Below, piece after piece: positions 31,756 to 47,379 of a DNA stretch of 64,000 bases. The stretch comes from Cymbomonas tetramitiformis. Its lineage: Eukaryota; Chlorophyta; Pyramimonadophyceae; Pyramimonadales; Pyramimonadaceae. The stretch spans positions 61,776 to 125,775 of the forward strand of contig LGRX02035501.1 of assembly GCA_001247695.2 (NCBI GenBank), given 5' to 3'. The notes below the pieces were generated by a model, which was not told the origin of the DNA, did not search any database, and was given only the letters and a program-made list of their open reading frames with translations. The translations under genes and the position numbers were made by a program. Each line of letters begins with the position of its first letter. Within the stretch, counting starts at the first letter, position 1.

Positions 31756-33871
31756 CTCCCCTTCCGGACAATCTCCGAACAAAACCCATCGAACGAAGGT
31801 AGCATGCCAAGTGAAAACCGGGAAAGATCCCGCCAGAAGAATACTCCAGGCGCTCTGCTACACCACAATGTGCCTAAAAGCAAACATGTCAAATACTTTA
31901 TTCAAGCGTTCGACAAGTAAAGCGTGCACTACGCAGGACGCAAAAACATTGAGAACTGACAACGTGTGTGCAATTTGAACCATAACCGCAGGAACGATAT
32001 AAACTGATCAGCAGAAGAATGCTCATGTCATCATGCCGTGTTCTCGCACACCAGGCAGCGGTCGGGTCCGCCAGGTTCGGAACGTGAAAAGTATGTCTCA
32101 GACTTGGCTTTCGACTAAGTGTATTTGAACTTCGAAGGAACGCCGACACCTTTCAACAAAAAAAAATTAAGAACGCAAATAATCCTATCGATCTATCGAC
32201 CGACTGCGATTTCCATTCGCTAACTCCAAAAAGAAAGAAATTTTGATGAAATATCTTACCTATTGCACTGTTCAGTGGACAACAACTGTGATGCGCGATG
32301 GCAGACGTAGCCGAAAGATACGAACGCTATGGAAATACATAACATCGCCAGATTGTTCACTAGAGCCCTACAGTTTTCAATCTAACGACGCAAACCTTCC
32401 TGATTGTTTTTCGCAGCTTTCTCATCTCTTGGGCACCCAGGATGACACACACACACACACACACACACATCTCATTCTTGGCAAGGTCATTCGCACAGTC
32501 ACAGTCACATTTCCGTCTTCAGCCATACGAGATGGCGCCATCTGGTGAATGACGCCACTTCCCATCACTAAAAATAAATACAAGTACGGTGTCTACATTA
32601 TTGATTGTAGTGATATACCCCGAATTACTTGGTATATCAGGACAAGGTAATGTCTGACTTAATTATCTGTGTATTGATAAGTGAAGTAACCACCGCTCAG
32701 CTCAAGGTTTTGACCCGAACTAAAACCCGAAACCAGATCGGGAAGTGACAGAGCAATCTGTGACACACTACCCTGCCGAGCTAGTAGGACATATACATCA
32801 GTTAACTGGCCAGGGCACTGGATTTCCCAGGAGGGCTGCCGACATTCCAGTACATCACCACTGTACTAGTAGAGGATGATGTAAAGTCACAGAGCAACGT
32901 CCAATCTCTAGGGCACCATTGAGTAACACAACAGCTTCCTAACTGTGATATTCTGATACAAATACTAGGCAGACTACATCTCAAAACATATACTAAACCT
33001 TCCCCCCCTCCCCGGGATAAGTAGTATACATATAGGTATTTTCTCGGCATTTATGGATATTCCTCTGTGTGATGGTCCGCCACATTTGTCTTAGCATTGA
33101 TGGTAAACATTTACCGCGCTTTTGCTGCGCTCACTTTCGCTCCTTGAGCCAGCGGTGCCAGAGTTCCGTATATTTTGCACACACACACCCCGCGACTATA
33201 TGCGTCGTGCCAGTATGTTGTCGGTCGACACTGTGGCTCGTGCGTCCGTTCATCTAAGGTTTGTTTTGCATGTTTCTTGCCACCCACCCTTCCGTTGCCT
33301 TTCGTAGTTTTCCTCGCCTGCCATTTTGAATGCATGTATGTGTTTGCACTTTATATATCAAAGTTAAGATTGTCGAAAGAATTTTTTTGGAACCTCACAG
33401 AGGACCCAAAAAACACTCACAGTTCTTCAATCGCCAATAGTTTCAAATAACATCCAAATTAACTTACAACTACTTCCCAGTCTCCGTCATATTAGAACTT
33501 GGGAGCATGATCATAGTCAACACTGAGGAAAGAACATCTTCATTAAGCTTTATGCCCCATAGTTATCTCTCAGTGACCTTGGCCAAAATGAACGGCACAC
33601 ATAGATAGTAAGATGTTCCCGATTGAAGTATGCAACTTGTCATCTGCGACTCGTCGTCATTGCACTTAACCCAATCTAAAGCGCCTGACCATGTTCAAAA
33701 ACGAGGATAGAAAAACATGCCCCTGCGTGTGCCAAACAAAACCAGAATTCAATCAGTCCATACTTTCACACCAAGAACAAGCAAGACTCATGGGTAAAAG
33801 TTAGGACGCCCACAGAGATAACGCGATTTGAATACACCACCACTCCAACCATGAGGTCTCTACCCATCAAG
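31756..33871. other. Spacer between the repeat array and the GNAT gene
   Basis: Holds an (AC)n microsatellite at 32445-32469. Short frames on both strands lack domains. I see no RNA gene. Confidence 0.4.
32445..32469. repeat. (AC)n microsatellite
   Basis: Twelve dinucleotide units. Confidence 0.95.
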
Positions 33872-37430
<3,559 letters not shown>

Positions 37431-38570
37431 GTTCGCGATATGGTATGTTGTACGTAAATTGCTGCCAAAGATTGGTTTCAATTCCTCGTCACAGAGATGC
37501 AATCACTCATGCCAGTCTTCCAGCCACTTAGTACACCGCAGGAATGTGGCAATTGATATTTTACACTCAGGGCAATCGCTTCACTGCGTTCTAAATGCTC
37601 TTTTTCGCTTGCGTTGGGAGACTTTCCCTACTGCTAGGTTTTTACTTGTGTTGTTAACGCTGCACTCGGACTGCTCACTCGGACTACTCCGGAACCGGAC
37701 GGGAGTCTCTGAGCCGCGATCGAAGCGATCGAGGTTCGATTATTCCCGAGGTTTGTTACATTTTTGATTTTAGAAAAGCTCAGAGACTCGCCGGTCTTTT
37801 ATGCCAAAAGCTCAATTTTTCGCTCTCTTTCCTGCGGTTTCAGGGCGTCAGCCTGGTTCTGAGCTGTCGCAGTTTGCATAATGCTATTGCCTCAACAAGC
37901 TGTATCCTTGAATTTATTGTCCTAACTGATAGTGAAAACAGTAACTTTATTCGGTTAGACCATATCGTGCCGTAAACGCCCAGGAAGAAACCCTTTAAAC
38001 GAGGGCGTTACGAGGACGTTGAAAAAACATTTGCTGAAAACGTGAACTCTTTTCGTCTATAGATGCTAGTTAGATGATCGGGGACGGGTGATGATGGGGG
38101 CGTTTGAAAGGTGATATTATTCTCTCGAAGTCTCGCACATAGTCCTATCGGTTATGTGTTGTGACGTTGTTGGCCGTTCCGTTGACGTCCAAGTTTGGGT
38201 TTCGCTCCTACGACGAAGCACATGCCGAAAACGTGAACTCCGCAGGTTCATAGATGCTAGATATACAGGGCCGATATATATCTATTTGTCGTTATACTCC
38301 AATATAGGGTTTCGATATCAGAACGGTCGGATTGATAAGATAAAAAGAGATAAACATATACCTGACTTTAAGTTCAGGGATTAGGTTTCGGCCTACGAGT
38401 GACGGTCACCCACACTACTTTAGGATGAGGCAGGTGACAGATTTTAGGTGTCGTTGTGCCAAATCCAGCACACCACCTAGTGTGGGGACCAAACTAGGTA
38501 GCCGAAACAGGAAACGAATGCCTACCGGGAGGCAGAAAAGTCGGTGCTAGCGGGTCAGGAGGCACTGTGT
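37431..38570. other. Spacer upstream of the GNAT gene
   Basis: gaaaacgtgaactc followed by atagatgctag occurs twice (about 38036 and 38227). A 148-codon plus-strand frame (37321-37767) overlaps GNAT exon 1 on the other strand and has no domain. The GNAT promoter should lie at 37431-37800; I see no TATA box. Confidence 0.35.
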
Positions 38571-39146
38571 TGTCAGGGTTATGACCGATGACATATGTGT
38601 CATACATGTCATACCTGTCAGACATGTCATACCTGTCAGACATGTCATATCATGTCATGTCATGTCATGTCATGTCATGTCGTGCCATGTCATATATTAT
38701 AATGACAGACAGTCGTCAGTACGGTCGACTATGACATGTACAGTCATACCATTTGTCATTCACTCACCTTGAGTGACACCTGTCATCGAGAGGCCAGGTT
38801 GTGGCATCGAGATGACAAAGCAAGATGAAGTCTTGAAGAACCGAAAGTGTTCGGAGAAAACTCATCTTCGCTTCTAGCATGTTCTGAACAAGCATGCGAG
38901 TATCATATGGCTTATTCGTTCAGCCGATACTGATTGTTCAACCAATGCCTTGGGTTCACAACCCAATTGTGGTGGCATCTATGAGATGCGGGGCATTGCG
39001 TAAAATGAGGTAGCGTTGAGCTACAGCAGTCACTTCTGAAGAAGCACTGCACTCATATCCACACAGACTCTGCGTGAGCTATTAACGTTCCATAATAGCC
39101 TCGCTATATATCATATATCATATCGCTTCCAAGCGAACCCTTAAGA
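38571..39146 (+). repeat. 5' LTR of the chromovirus
   Basis: 576 bp. Contains paired motifs catacatgtcatacctgtcag and a (tcatg)n run at 38646-38692, shorter than in the 3' LTR. Ends aaga at 39146. Confidence 0.9.
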
Positions 39147-39147
39147 G

Positions 39148-39164
39148 TGGTATTCTCCGACTCG
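39148..39164 (+). other. Primer-binding site of the chromovirus
   Basis: TGGTATTCTCCGACTCG starts one base after the LTR. The first ten bases equal the TRIM site at 16757. Confidence 0.7.
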
Positions 39165-42100
39165 TCAAGGCGACGAACTGAGGACGCATAAAGTGTGAGT
39201 GCAGTGAGTAGAGATATCGAATTTTGTGTGCGCAGGTTGCGGATCGCATATTTCAAACAGGCGTCGCAGTCGCACATATATCAACACATTTCGCATAATA
39301 TCTACCGCTGCGGAATAAACAGCGAAATCAGTGCGCGAGGAGACATCGTCGCAATCGCATTTGTTCACATACACGCCGTCAAAGATAACAGCGCGAGAAG
39401 GTGTGCATACAGCATGCCGATCGCACATATGCGCTGACATCATTCGCAAAATTGTTCGAGATTCGACAAACTGACGCGCAGATGCACAATTTGTCATCAG
39501 TGTATGCTTCGTATACAAAATGGCATTCGTATCACATGCCGTACATCTCTGCGACGAGATACCATCACTATTCACAGCGCGCACATCAGCGATTCATCAA
39601 AGTCGCAATAGATCGCAGTTTGCAGTTTTTGATGCGCATACTGATCTCGTCATCGAAAAATCATTATTTCAAATGGTCGCAAAAATCACTTGTTGACGTG
39701 CGCATGATTATTTTGCTTGACAGTATATGTATACACCTGCTAGACGCATCATAACAGATGACGCGCGATGATGGTATACATAAATGCAGCATGTTACAAT
39801 ATCTGTGATTATCGCACATAAACGATGATGCTCATTCACTATCAAATTCACATACAAGCTTGCAATCGTGAGTGTATACTATATGCTGTGTAAGTAGCTA
39901 CACACACACACACACACTCAGTATGACAACAGATGAAGTGGATGCTATGCAATCATATACGTGTCTACAGCAAATATCATAGTGTGCAGCAAAATCATAT
40001 GAGTGTGCAGTAATTATAATACTTGCAGCACTACACACACACACTTGCAGTATATACTAATCATTCAGTATATACCAAGTGCATGCACCATTCATTACTA
40101 TATTGTGCAGTGATATCATGCCGTTTGACTTCACTTTGTATACATTGACATGTTCATACATTTATGCATTCAGCTTGATCACAATGGCAGCTGTCATGCA
40201 TAAACCAGCTTGACCACGATAGCAGCTGGTATATATGTTCTCATATAACAATGCATCAGACATTGCACATAAGCATACCTGCTGTGCATGTAAACTATAT
40301 TTGAACCCATATGGTGTAAGGTGCCTCTTCAGTGGTCTCAACACAATAATTAGCTCAGTATATCCTGACGCAGGATTTGGGATGGATATACTGTTCTATT
40401 GTGGATCACTGAAAGGAATGCTCACCGGAACCATGTGTAAAATATACCCAAGCAACTCATCACTGCAGATGAGATATGCAAGATTACAATTACTAACCGA
40501 GCTGATATACATCATGTTAGATATACTCTGTGAGTGGTATGCAGATCATCCAATGTGAATAATCAACTTGGTATAGTGCAATAAATCAGCAATTACCTAT
40601 ATACAAGTGTGTGTAGTAGCATAAATCACACACACACACACACACACATACACAGTGTACTCAATCAGAAAGTACCGTACACAAGTCATTGCATACACAA
40701 GTCACTGCAACTTATGTATTAATATCATAAAGTATAATGACATTGCACTGATTCACAAGTGTAATAATCAAGTCACTGACACTACTATGTAAGTTGACAA
40801 CACACTGACTCGAAAGTGTAGTGGTCAAATATCATATTAACTCATAATACATAGTACCATCCAGCTAACACATGTGCGAGCTGGATGTCAAGTGATGGCG
40901 ATACATAAGGGAACAGGATAAGAAACCATGCTGAAGGGCTGGATGGAGAATATCGCTCCAGACCCGAAGGCATTATACAATGCTCAAATAAGCAGCTGGT
41001 CACTGCTGAGCATTGTCCATTCGTCTCACATATCAGCTGGAGCAACTACAACAAGTACATTGCATTATGATAGTTGATTCAAAATTGATCAGCTCAATTT
41101 GCATGTAACATACAGATCAGTTTTCATATGATTTCTGACAATAGTATAAAGGACATTCACACACACATAAATGTGTTGTGTGAAGTTGCTGTGATTGTAT
41201 CCAGCAAAGTCCAGATTTGTTCCAAATGAGATATATCACTTTGATAAATCTTAAGAGCACAGACCTATGCTCAAACAAATCATAGGTTGAGAAATATCAC
41301 TAAAGTGGGTGTTTCCACTTAAGTTGATTAATATATACATAAACCAGAAAAGTACATTTGCTGTGCATGGGTTTAAATCAGTAAAACCCAGAATGCTGTC
41401 AACTATAAATGTTGATATACAGCACAACTCACTTATTTGCTATGAAAAAATATCATATGCAAAAGTGAAGTTCCTTGTAATGATTCTGTACTTACATTTC
41501 ACATTTACACTGAAATATGTCACCACAGCAATATTTCAGACAGCTGAAAAAAGCTATAAAATGGGTGAAAAAGCTCCACGTTTAATTTCAAAATGAAAAA
41601 TGTGTGCCCATTTTATGTAAGATTATGATTTTATACCTATTAAGGTATCAGAAAATCATAATGACACATGTCATATCAGTGTGACACCCTAAAATATTAG
41701 GTGTTGAATATATATGGGTAACGCTATTGCTATGGCAATAAATCGCTCAAAATGCTGTACGTAAAACACATTTTGAAAATTTCGGATTGATTTTTTTTGA
41801 TAAAATGAATGTTTATATATCAAATATCAATCCCTGATTTATGCAGCATGTGTAACGCCCTGTAACAACCCTAAAATTAAATGTGTGTAACAGGGGTGTA
41901 ACGTACCTCCTAAAAAACACTTTACGTTTATGTGGGTATTAAATGCAGTTTTGCTTAAAAATCTTTGCAAAAACGTTATACTGCTTATTTTTTACCTGTA
42001 TTAGGGTTACTGATATCAAGTAACACCCTAAAAACTGTATTGAGTAACAGGGCCACTGTAACTATATATGCCCAAAATGCCAGTTTTATTTCGAAGAACT

Positions 42101-42462
42101 TCGTTTTTTGGCATTATTATATCATGCTAAATCATCATAGACATGATAATACTATGGGCAACAACCCTAAAACTGTAGGGCAACAACCCAAAAACTGCAG
42201 GGCTACAACCCAAGGACTGTAGGGCTGCAACCCTAAAACTGTAACAGCTGATTCCTATAAGGAATGCATGCTGAATGAGGTATTGGCAATTGACAACTGC
42301 CACTGTATCACACACTTCCTTGAGGGGGGAAGAAGGTGGATATATGTACATGCATAACCTCATCATAATATACAGATATACCATATATAACATAGGTATA
42401 TATATATCTTCACACACTCAGTTAGCTGAAGAGATTTTGGTGTTGTGTTTTGTCTTTATTAG
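39165..42462 (+). other. 3.3-kb AT-rich leader of the chromovirus
   Basis: No convincing frame and no recognisable nested element. There are CA runs at 39900-39917, 40024-40040 and 40627-40650. Many gtgtgcag and acacac words and a taacaccct/taacgccctgtaac family fill 41690-42070. A leader this long is unusual for a gypsy element and may hold an insertion that I could not delimit. Confidence 0.45.
42153..42243. repeat. 22-bp tandem repeat, four copies
   Basis: gggcaacaaccctaaaactgt and close variants in direct repeat, just before gag. Confidence 0.85.
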
Positions 42463-43446
42463 ATGGCAGAAGCAGAAGATCCAGATATTCCACCCATCAA
42501 TGCAGATCCGTCTACATGGTTCTTTGACATCTTAGGCTCATATGATGCATACAGTCGTTTCAAGATCCCGAAATGGCACGCTGGTTATGATAATACCCAG
42601 ACCAGATTCGACAAGATAGGGTTTTTCGACAATATCAGCCGAATGAAGCCTGATATGAGCAGATATCGAGATCCTGAAAACGAGCCTCAGGAACCAGATG
42701 AAGAATATACTGCAGACAATCCTCCAATGATTTTCACAGATCCAGATACAGCACCAGCACCATCTCCATCCAGTTTGGTTCCCAAAGTGAAAATGGCACC
42801 ACCAAACCAGTACAAATCAGGAATGGACGCAGAGGTTTGGTTGGAAACCGTGGATAGATACTTCCAATTCACGTATCCAGGAGTTCCAGATAAAGACCTG
42901 ATCACAGTTTTCCTGACCCTCATACAGAATAATGATCGACACTATTTCCAGGTCGTGGCAAATCAACCAGATGCCACATTTGCAGGAATCAGAGAGATTT
43001 TCCTCAGACAGTTTGGTAACCCCCATAAAAGATCAGTGGCTAAAAAACACCTAATGTCACTGAAACAGGAAAACCAGACTTTTTCAGATTATCTACGCAC
43101 ATTCACTTCACTGGCTGCACTGGCAGCAGTTGAACTGGAAGATGTGTTGATAAAGGACAGATTCGTCAACAGCGTAGATCCGGAACTTCGCAGACAGTTT
43201 CATTTACGATTCCTGACAGAGACAGAAAGGAATAATATGTCGTGGTCACTAACCACACAGATATTGCTCGACTTGAACTATGTCGTTCATTCGAAGCAAT
43301 CAGAGACTCTTCATTATCGAGGGCAGAAGGAACAGTCATCTGGAGGGCCAGCCAAAAAGGATCAGGATCAGAGCAGTCATGGCAATTCAGCCTCCAGTGT
43401 CTTATGGTCCTACCGTTGGAAAGCAGCCTCTACGCCGTATGGCTAA
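42463..43446 (+). CDS. Chromovirus Gag
   Basis: 327 codons. Residues 1-105 form an acidic leader with a Pro-rich stretch. Residues 115-255 carry the Ty3 Gag helical domain: AEVWLETVDRYF, then FLRQFGNPHKRSVAKKHLMS and FSDYLRTFTSLAALAAVE. Gag assembles the particle that packages the element RNA. The usual CCHC knuckle is missing: after about residue 310 the sequence runs into the deletion joint with pol, and a stop follows at 43444. The downstream pol frame overlaps it in another phase. Confidence 0.8.
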   Translation: MAEAEDPDIPPINADPSTWFFDILGSYDAYSRFKIPKWHAGYDNTQTRFDKIGFFDNISRMKPDMSRYRDPENEPQEPDEEYTADNPPMIFTDPDTAPAPSPSSLVPKVKMAPPNQYKSGMDAEVWLETVDRYFQFTYPGVPDKDLITVFLTLIQNNDRHYFQVVANQPDATFAGIREIFLRQFGNPHKRSVAKKHLMSLKQENQTFSDYLRTFTSLAALAAVELEDVLIKDRFVNSVDPELRRQFHLRFLTETERNNMSWSLTTQILLDLNYVVHSKQSETLHYRGQKEQSSGGPAKKDQDQSSHGNSASSVLWSYRWKAASTPYG

Positions 43447-45721
43447 AGATGGCAAGTCATCCCTTCGGTCATTCTTGGGCATGGTTGGTCAATTTAGGAG
43501 ATTCATACCAAAGTTCTCCAAAGTTGCCGAACCTCTCAATCGTCTCCTTAAAGATAATGCAGAGTTTGTCTGGGAAACTGAGCAGCAGCAGGCATTTGAT
43601 AACCTCAAAAGTGCCATCTGTAACGCTCCAGTATTACAGCTTCCAGATCAGAAACTGCCATCTATTTTGGAGGTCGATGGATCAGGCACACACGTTGGCC
43701 AAGTATTACTCCAGGATCAAGGAAAAGGTATGAAGCCATGTGGCTATCACAGCGTCACTCTATCCGATACACAGAGACGTTGGCCTATTCCTGAGATCGA
43801 GCTATTTGCCATTGTGGAAGGCTTCCGATTCTTTCGCCACATCTTGTTGGGAGCTCCTGAGACTATTGTACGCTCAGATCATCAGCCACTGGTTTATTTC
43901 CAGACCAAATCCACACTGAGCCCCAAACAGGCACGGTGGTTGGATGAGCTCTCTGAGTACAACTTCCGTATAGAGCACATTGCTGGCGAGAAGAATAAGG
44001 TTGCAGACGCACTCACGCGTATCTCTACACTTTTTGAACTTACTGATTGTCTTCAACACATGGACATCAGTGAAGTCATTCCATCCGCAGATCCTACATT
44101 CATTGCTCTTATATCTTCTTCATCAGCTCATCAGCTACACGACATCATTATATCCGAATATGATCGTGACACATTTGCACAGACTATTTTGGCTAAGCTG
44201 ACATCATCGACTTCATCACAGTCAGTCAGCAGCTACAGCTTCGAGCTCATTCAGGGGTTGATCTATCGTAAGACCATATATGGCAGACAGCTGTACATTC
44301 CACCAACAGCTAAAGTCCCCACAGATGACGGTGAGATCACACAACTTCGCCACATTCTTCTTCATGAGTGCCACTCAGCCACTATTTCTGGTCATGTAGG
44401 CAAAAATCGCATGCTTCATCTTCTGCGTAGCCGGTATTATTGGCCAGGAATGACAACGGCAGCTATCAAGTACATTCGGGAGTGCCCCGTTTGTCAGCGC
44501 CAGAAAACGAGGCGACACAAGCCTTATGGTCAGGCACACATACGATATTCCGTGCCTAAGACAAAATGGCTTGATGTATCTCTTGATTGGATCACTGATC
44601 TGCCTATCACCACTAATGGGCACGACAGTATATTTGTGGTAATGTGCCAATTCTCTCATCGTTGTCATCTCATTCCCTTCAGCATGACCTGGACAGCTCA
44701 GCATACTGCTTCGATATATATGCAGCATATCTTCAAGCTCCATGGTCTTCCGAGGAACATCATCTCAGATCGAGACACCAGATTCACCTCTACATTCTGG
44801 CAAACACTGTGGAAATCTACTGGTACGAGATTGTCCATGACATCGTCACACCATCCACAGTCGAATGCTGCCAATGAGAGAAGCCATGCCTTCATTGAGG
44901 ACATCCTCAGGTAAATTTCAGATTGTTGATTCATGATTTGATTTCACCATCCTCTGGTTTACAAACTGATTAGTAGCATTTTCATTTTCAGGTGTTGTTG
45001 CAATGATACTTCAGCCAATTCGTGGGAGGACAAGTTGCCTCTGGTGGAGTTTGCAATTAACAATACCGTTTCTGCATCAACTGGTTATTCACCATTTTAT
45101 CTCGACTCGATGGCGCAACCACTCTCGCCTCATGATCTGGTTATTACTATTCCGCCAGAAGCTCCTGTTCCAATACAAGAAGCTATTCGAGATCATTTTG
45201 ACCAGTACTCGGCTGTTCATGCCAACGCGGTAGACAACATTTTCCGAGCAGCAGAAATTAGCCAGGCCAGATTCAATAAGACTCACATGCCTAAGCAGTT
45301 CGCAATCGGGCAGAAAGTTCTTTTACGGACCGAGTTTATTCAATGGATTGGTTTGACAGAGGCAGGCAGACACTTTAAGCAGCCATATATTGGGCCGTTC
45401 ACTATTTCCAAAGTGCTTAGCCATGGACGTGCATACGAGTTAGATTTCGGAAATCTTGATATCCGTATTCATCCGGTACAGCCTGTTTCCAGATTAGAGC
45501 TGTACAATGACTCGATTCAAGCACCTTTGCCTCTGCCACAGATGATCACCGAAGAAGGGCAACCACTATTTGAGATATCACATATACTCTCGGATAAGTT
45601 CACTAGAGGTGTCAAATACTATTTAGTACGATATGCAGGCTACGGTCCTGAGCATGACACCTGGGTCAAAGCCACAGAGCTGACCAATGCAGCAGACATT
45701 ATAGCTGCCTATGAAGGCTAA
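43400..45721 (+). pseudogene. Chromovirus Pol: RT end, RNase H, integrase, chromodomain
   Basis: The frame enters at the end of reverse transcriptase (LRSFLGMVGQFRRFIPKFSK), so the YxDD core and protease are gone. RNase H follows (VDGSGTHVGQVL ... ADALTR). The integrase zinc domain HECH...H...CPVCQRQK lies at 44362-44510. The integrase core has D in SLDWITDLP, D in ISDRDTRF and E in NAANERSH. At 44911-44991 an 81-bp GT-AG segment with in-frame stops interrupts the frame; removing it joins EDILR to the WEDKLPLVEFAINN segment. The C-terminus has the GPF/Y-like FKQPYIGPF and a chromodomain (about 45560-45715) with YYLVRYAGYG and DTWVKA. Apart from the deleted front, domains look intact. Confidence 0.85.
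44911..44991 (+). other. Putative intron in integrase
   Basis: Begins gtaaat and ends cattttcattttcag, with a pyrimidine-rich acceptor. Its removal restores the integrase reading. It is 81 bp, a multiple of three, but carries an in-frame TAA at its start. Confidence 0.65.
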
Positions 45722-46765
45722 ACATTATATTAAGCCTTATGCCCTTACTTCTTGTAATATATACTAATACATGTCGATCATCTATACAACCTTGCTCTTA
45801 ATGTTTATCATTATGTTGCATTGAAGCGGGAATTGATCCTTCCTTGCTAAAGGTGTAGTGAGCCTTGTTCAAAATCATACCCTTGCACAGATACGCACAC
45901 ATGCGAGATATCATATCTGTGGATAAATAAAAACTGCTAAATGCTACCTTTGCCAAAACCGTGGTTTGTCATCGGATTCTTGGCCAGTCATCCGAAGCTA
46001 CCGGAGATAATGACTGAGGTAGAAGGAGTTGTGATCCTAAGTTGTGCTTGACAAACATGACTAAATAAATTTCACATTAGTACGTGGCGAATTCATTCTC
46101 ACTCATCGCGATAGATGTTCGTCAAAGCGTGCGTACTGGACAAAAATATTGAGGAGTTGAGCAGACCGGTTAAGGATTATAAGTCCAATTCCGTTAAGCA
46201 GGGCCGCTCCGTTTGCATTAAAACAAGCCCCTTTGTTCGTTTATTATCGAAATCGGGCTCCCCATTACCGCCTAGGATCCTCCAAAGTAGCTTAAGGAGG
46301 GGAGGAAGAGTTGGGTGCACTATATCAGGCCGAGAATCGTTCGAATATAATTCGTTATAATCGTGGGATCATCGATCGCGCAAAGGCGACGACGGCTAGC
46401 GCAAATAATCCGTAACGTAGACTTCGGATGCTTTGAATCGTCTAGCACATACATGATAACGTGTGGATCAATCAGTAATCCAGCGTAGGATTGTATCGCG
46501 AAAACGCTCTTCATTGAACCTTGGAACGTCACTCAACGATACGATTTCCGGAAAGGTGGGCTGCATCCTAAGGACTGTATGGCTAAATGCCTAAGGTGAG
46601 GGACTAAAGTGGACTCAGTTCCCCCCAATAACCTAAAAACACCATGAGGGACGCCTCAAATCGGTGTAAGAAGACTGGTACCAGCAAGAAGCGACAACAA
46701 CAAAGACATCAAAGACATCAAAGACATATACAAAGGTATGCCCGTTGTGAGGTCACAACTCTCTT
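45722..46765. other. 3' non-coding region of the chromovirus
   Basis: About 1 kb between the pol stop and the polypurine tract, conserved in the truncated copy at 24539-25545. No frame. It may hold regulatory or packaging signals. Confidence 0.5.
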
Positions 46766-46778
46766 GAGAGGGGAGATC
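46766..46778 (+). other. Polypurine tract of the chromovirus
   Basis: gagaggggagatc lies directly before the 3' LTR and is repeated before the LTR at 25559. Confidence 0.75.
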
Positions 46779-47379
46779 TGTCAGGGTTATGACCGATGAC
46801 ATATGTGTCATACATGTCATACCTGTCAGACATGTCATACCTGTCAGACATGTCATATCATATCATGTCATGTCATGTCATGTCATGTCATGTCATGTCA
46901 TGTCATGTCATGTCGTGCCATGTCATATATTATAATGACAGACAGTCGTCAGTACGGTCGACTATGACATGTACAGTCATACCATTTGTCATTCACTCAC
47001 CTTGAGTGACACCTGTCATCGAGAGGCCAGGTTGTGGCATCGAGATGACAAAGCAAGATGAAGTCTTGAAGAACCGAAAGTGTTCGGAGAAAACTCATCT
47101 TCGCTTCTAGCATGTTCTGAACAAGCATGCGAGTATCATATGGCTTATTCGTTCAGCCGATACTGATTGTTCAACCAATGCCTTGGGTTCACAACCCAAT
47201 TGTGGTGGCATCTATGAGATGCGGGGCATTGCGTAAAATGAGGTAGCGTTGAGCTACAGCAGTCACTTCTGAAGAAGCACTGCACTCATATCCACACAGA
47301 CGCTGCGTGAGCTATTAACGTTCCATAATAGCCTCGCTATATATCATATATCATATCGCTTCCAAGCGAACCCTTAAGA
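46779..47379 (+). repeat. 3' LTR of the chromovirus
   Basis: 601 bp, nearly identical to the 5' LTR except for a longer (tcatg)n run at about 46860-46918. Confidence 0.9.

Larger units (their letters stand above)
38571..47379 (+). mobile_element. Chromovirus (Ty3/gypsy with chromodomain), internally deleted
   Basis: LTRs at 38571-39146 and 46779-47379 share start (tgtcagggttatgaccgatg) and end (cgaacccttaaga). A primer-binding site follows the first and a polypurine tract precedes the second. The flanks tgtgt and tgtgc look like a 5-bp target duplication with one change. Order inside: a 3.3-kb leader, gag, a shortened pol, and a 1-kb 3' region. The pol lacks protease and the catalytic half of reverse transcriptase, so this copy cannot move on its own. 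Confidence 0.9.
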
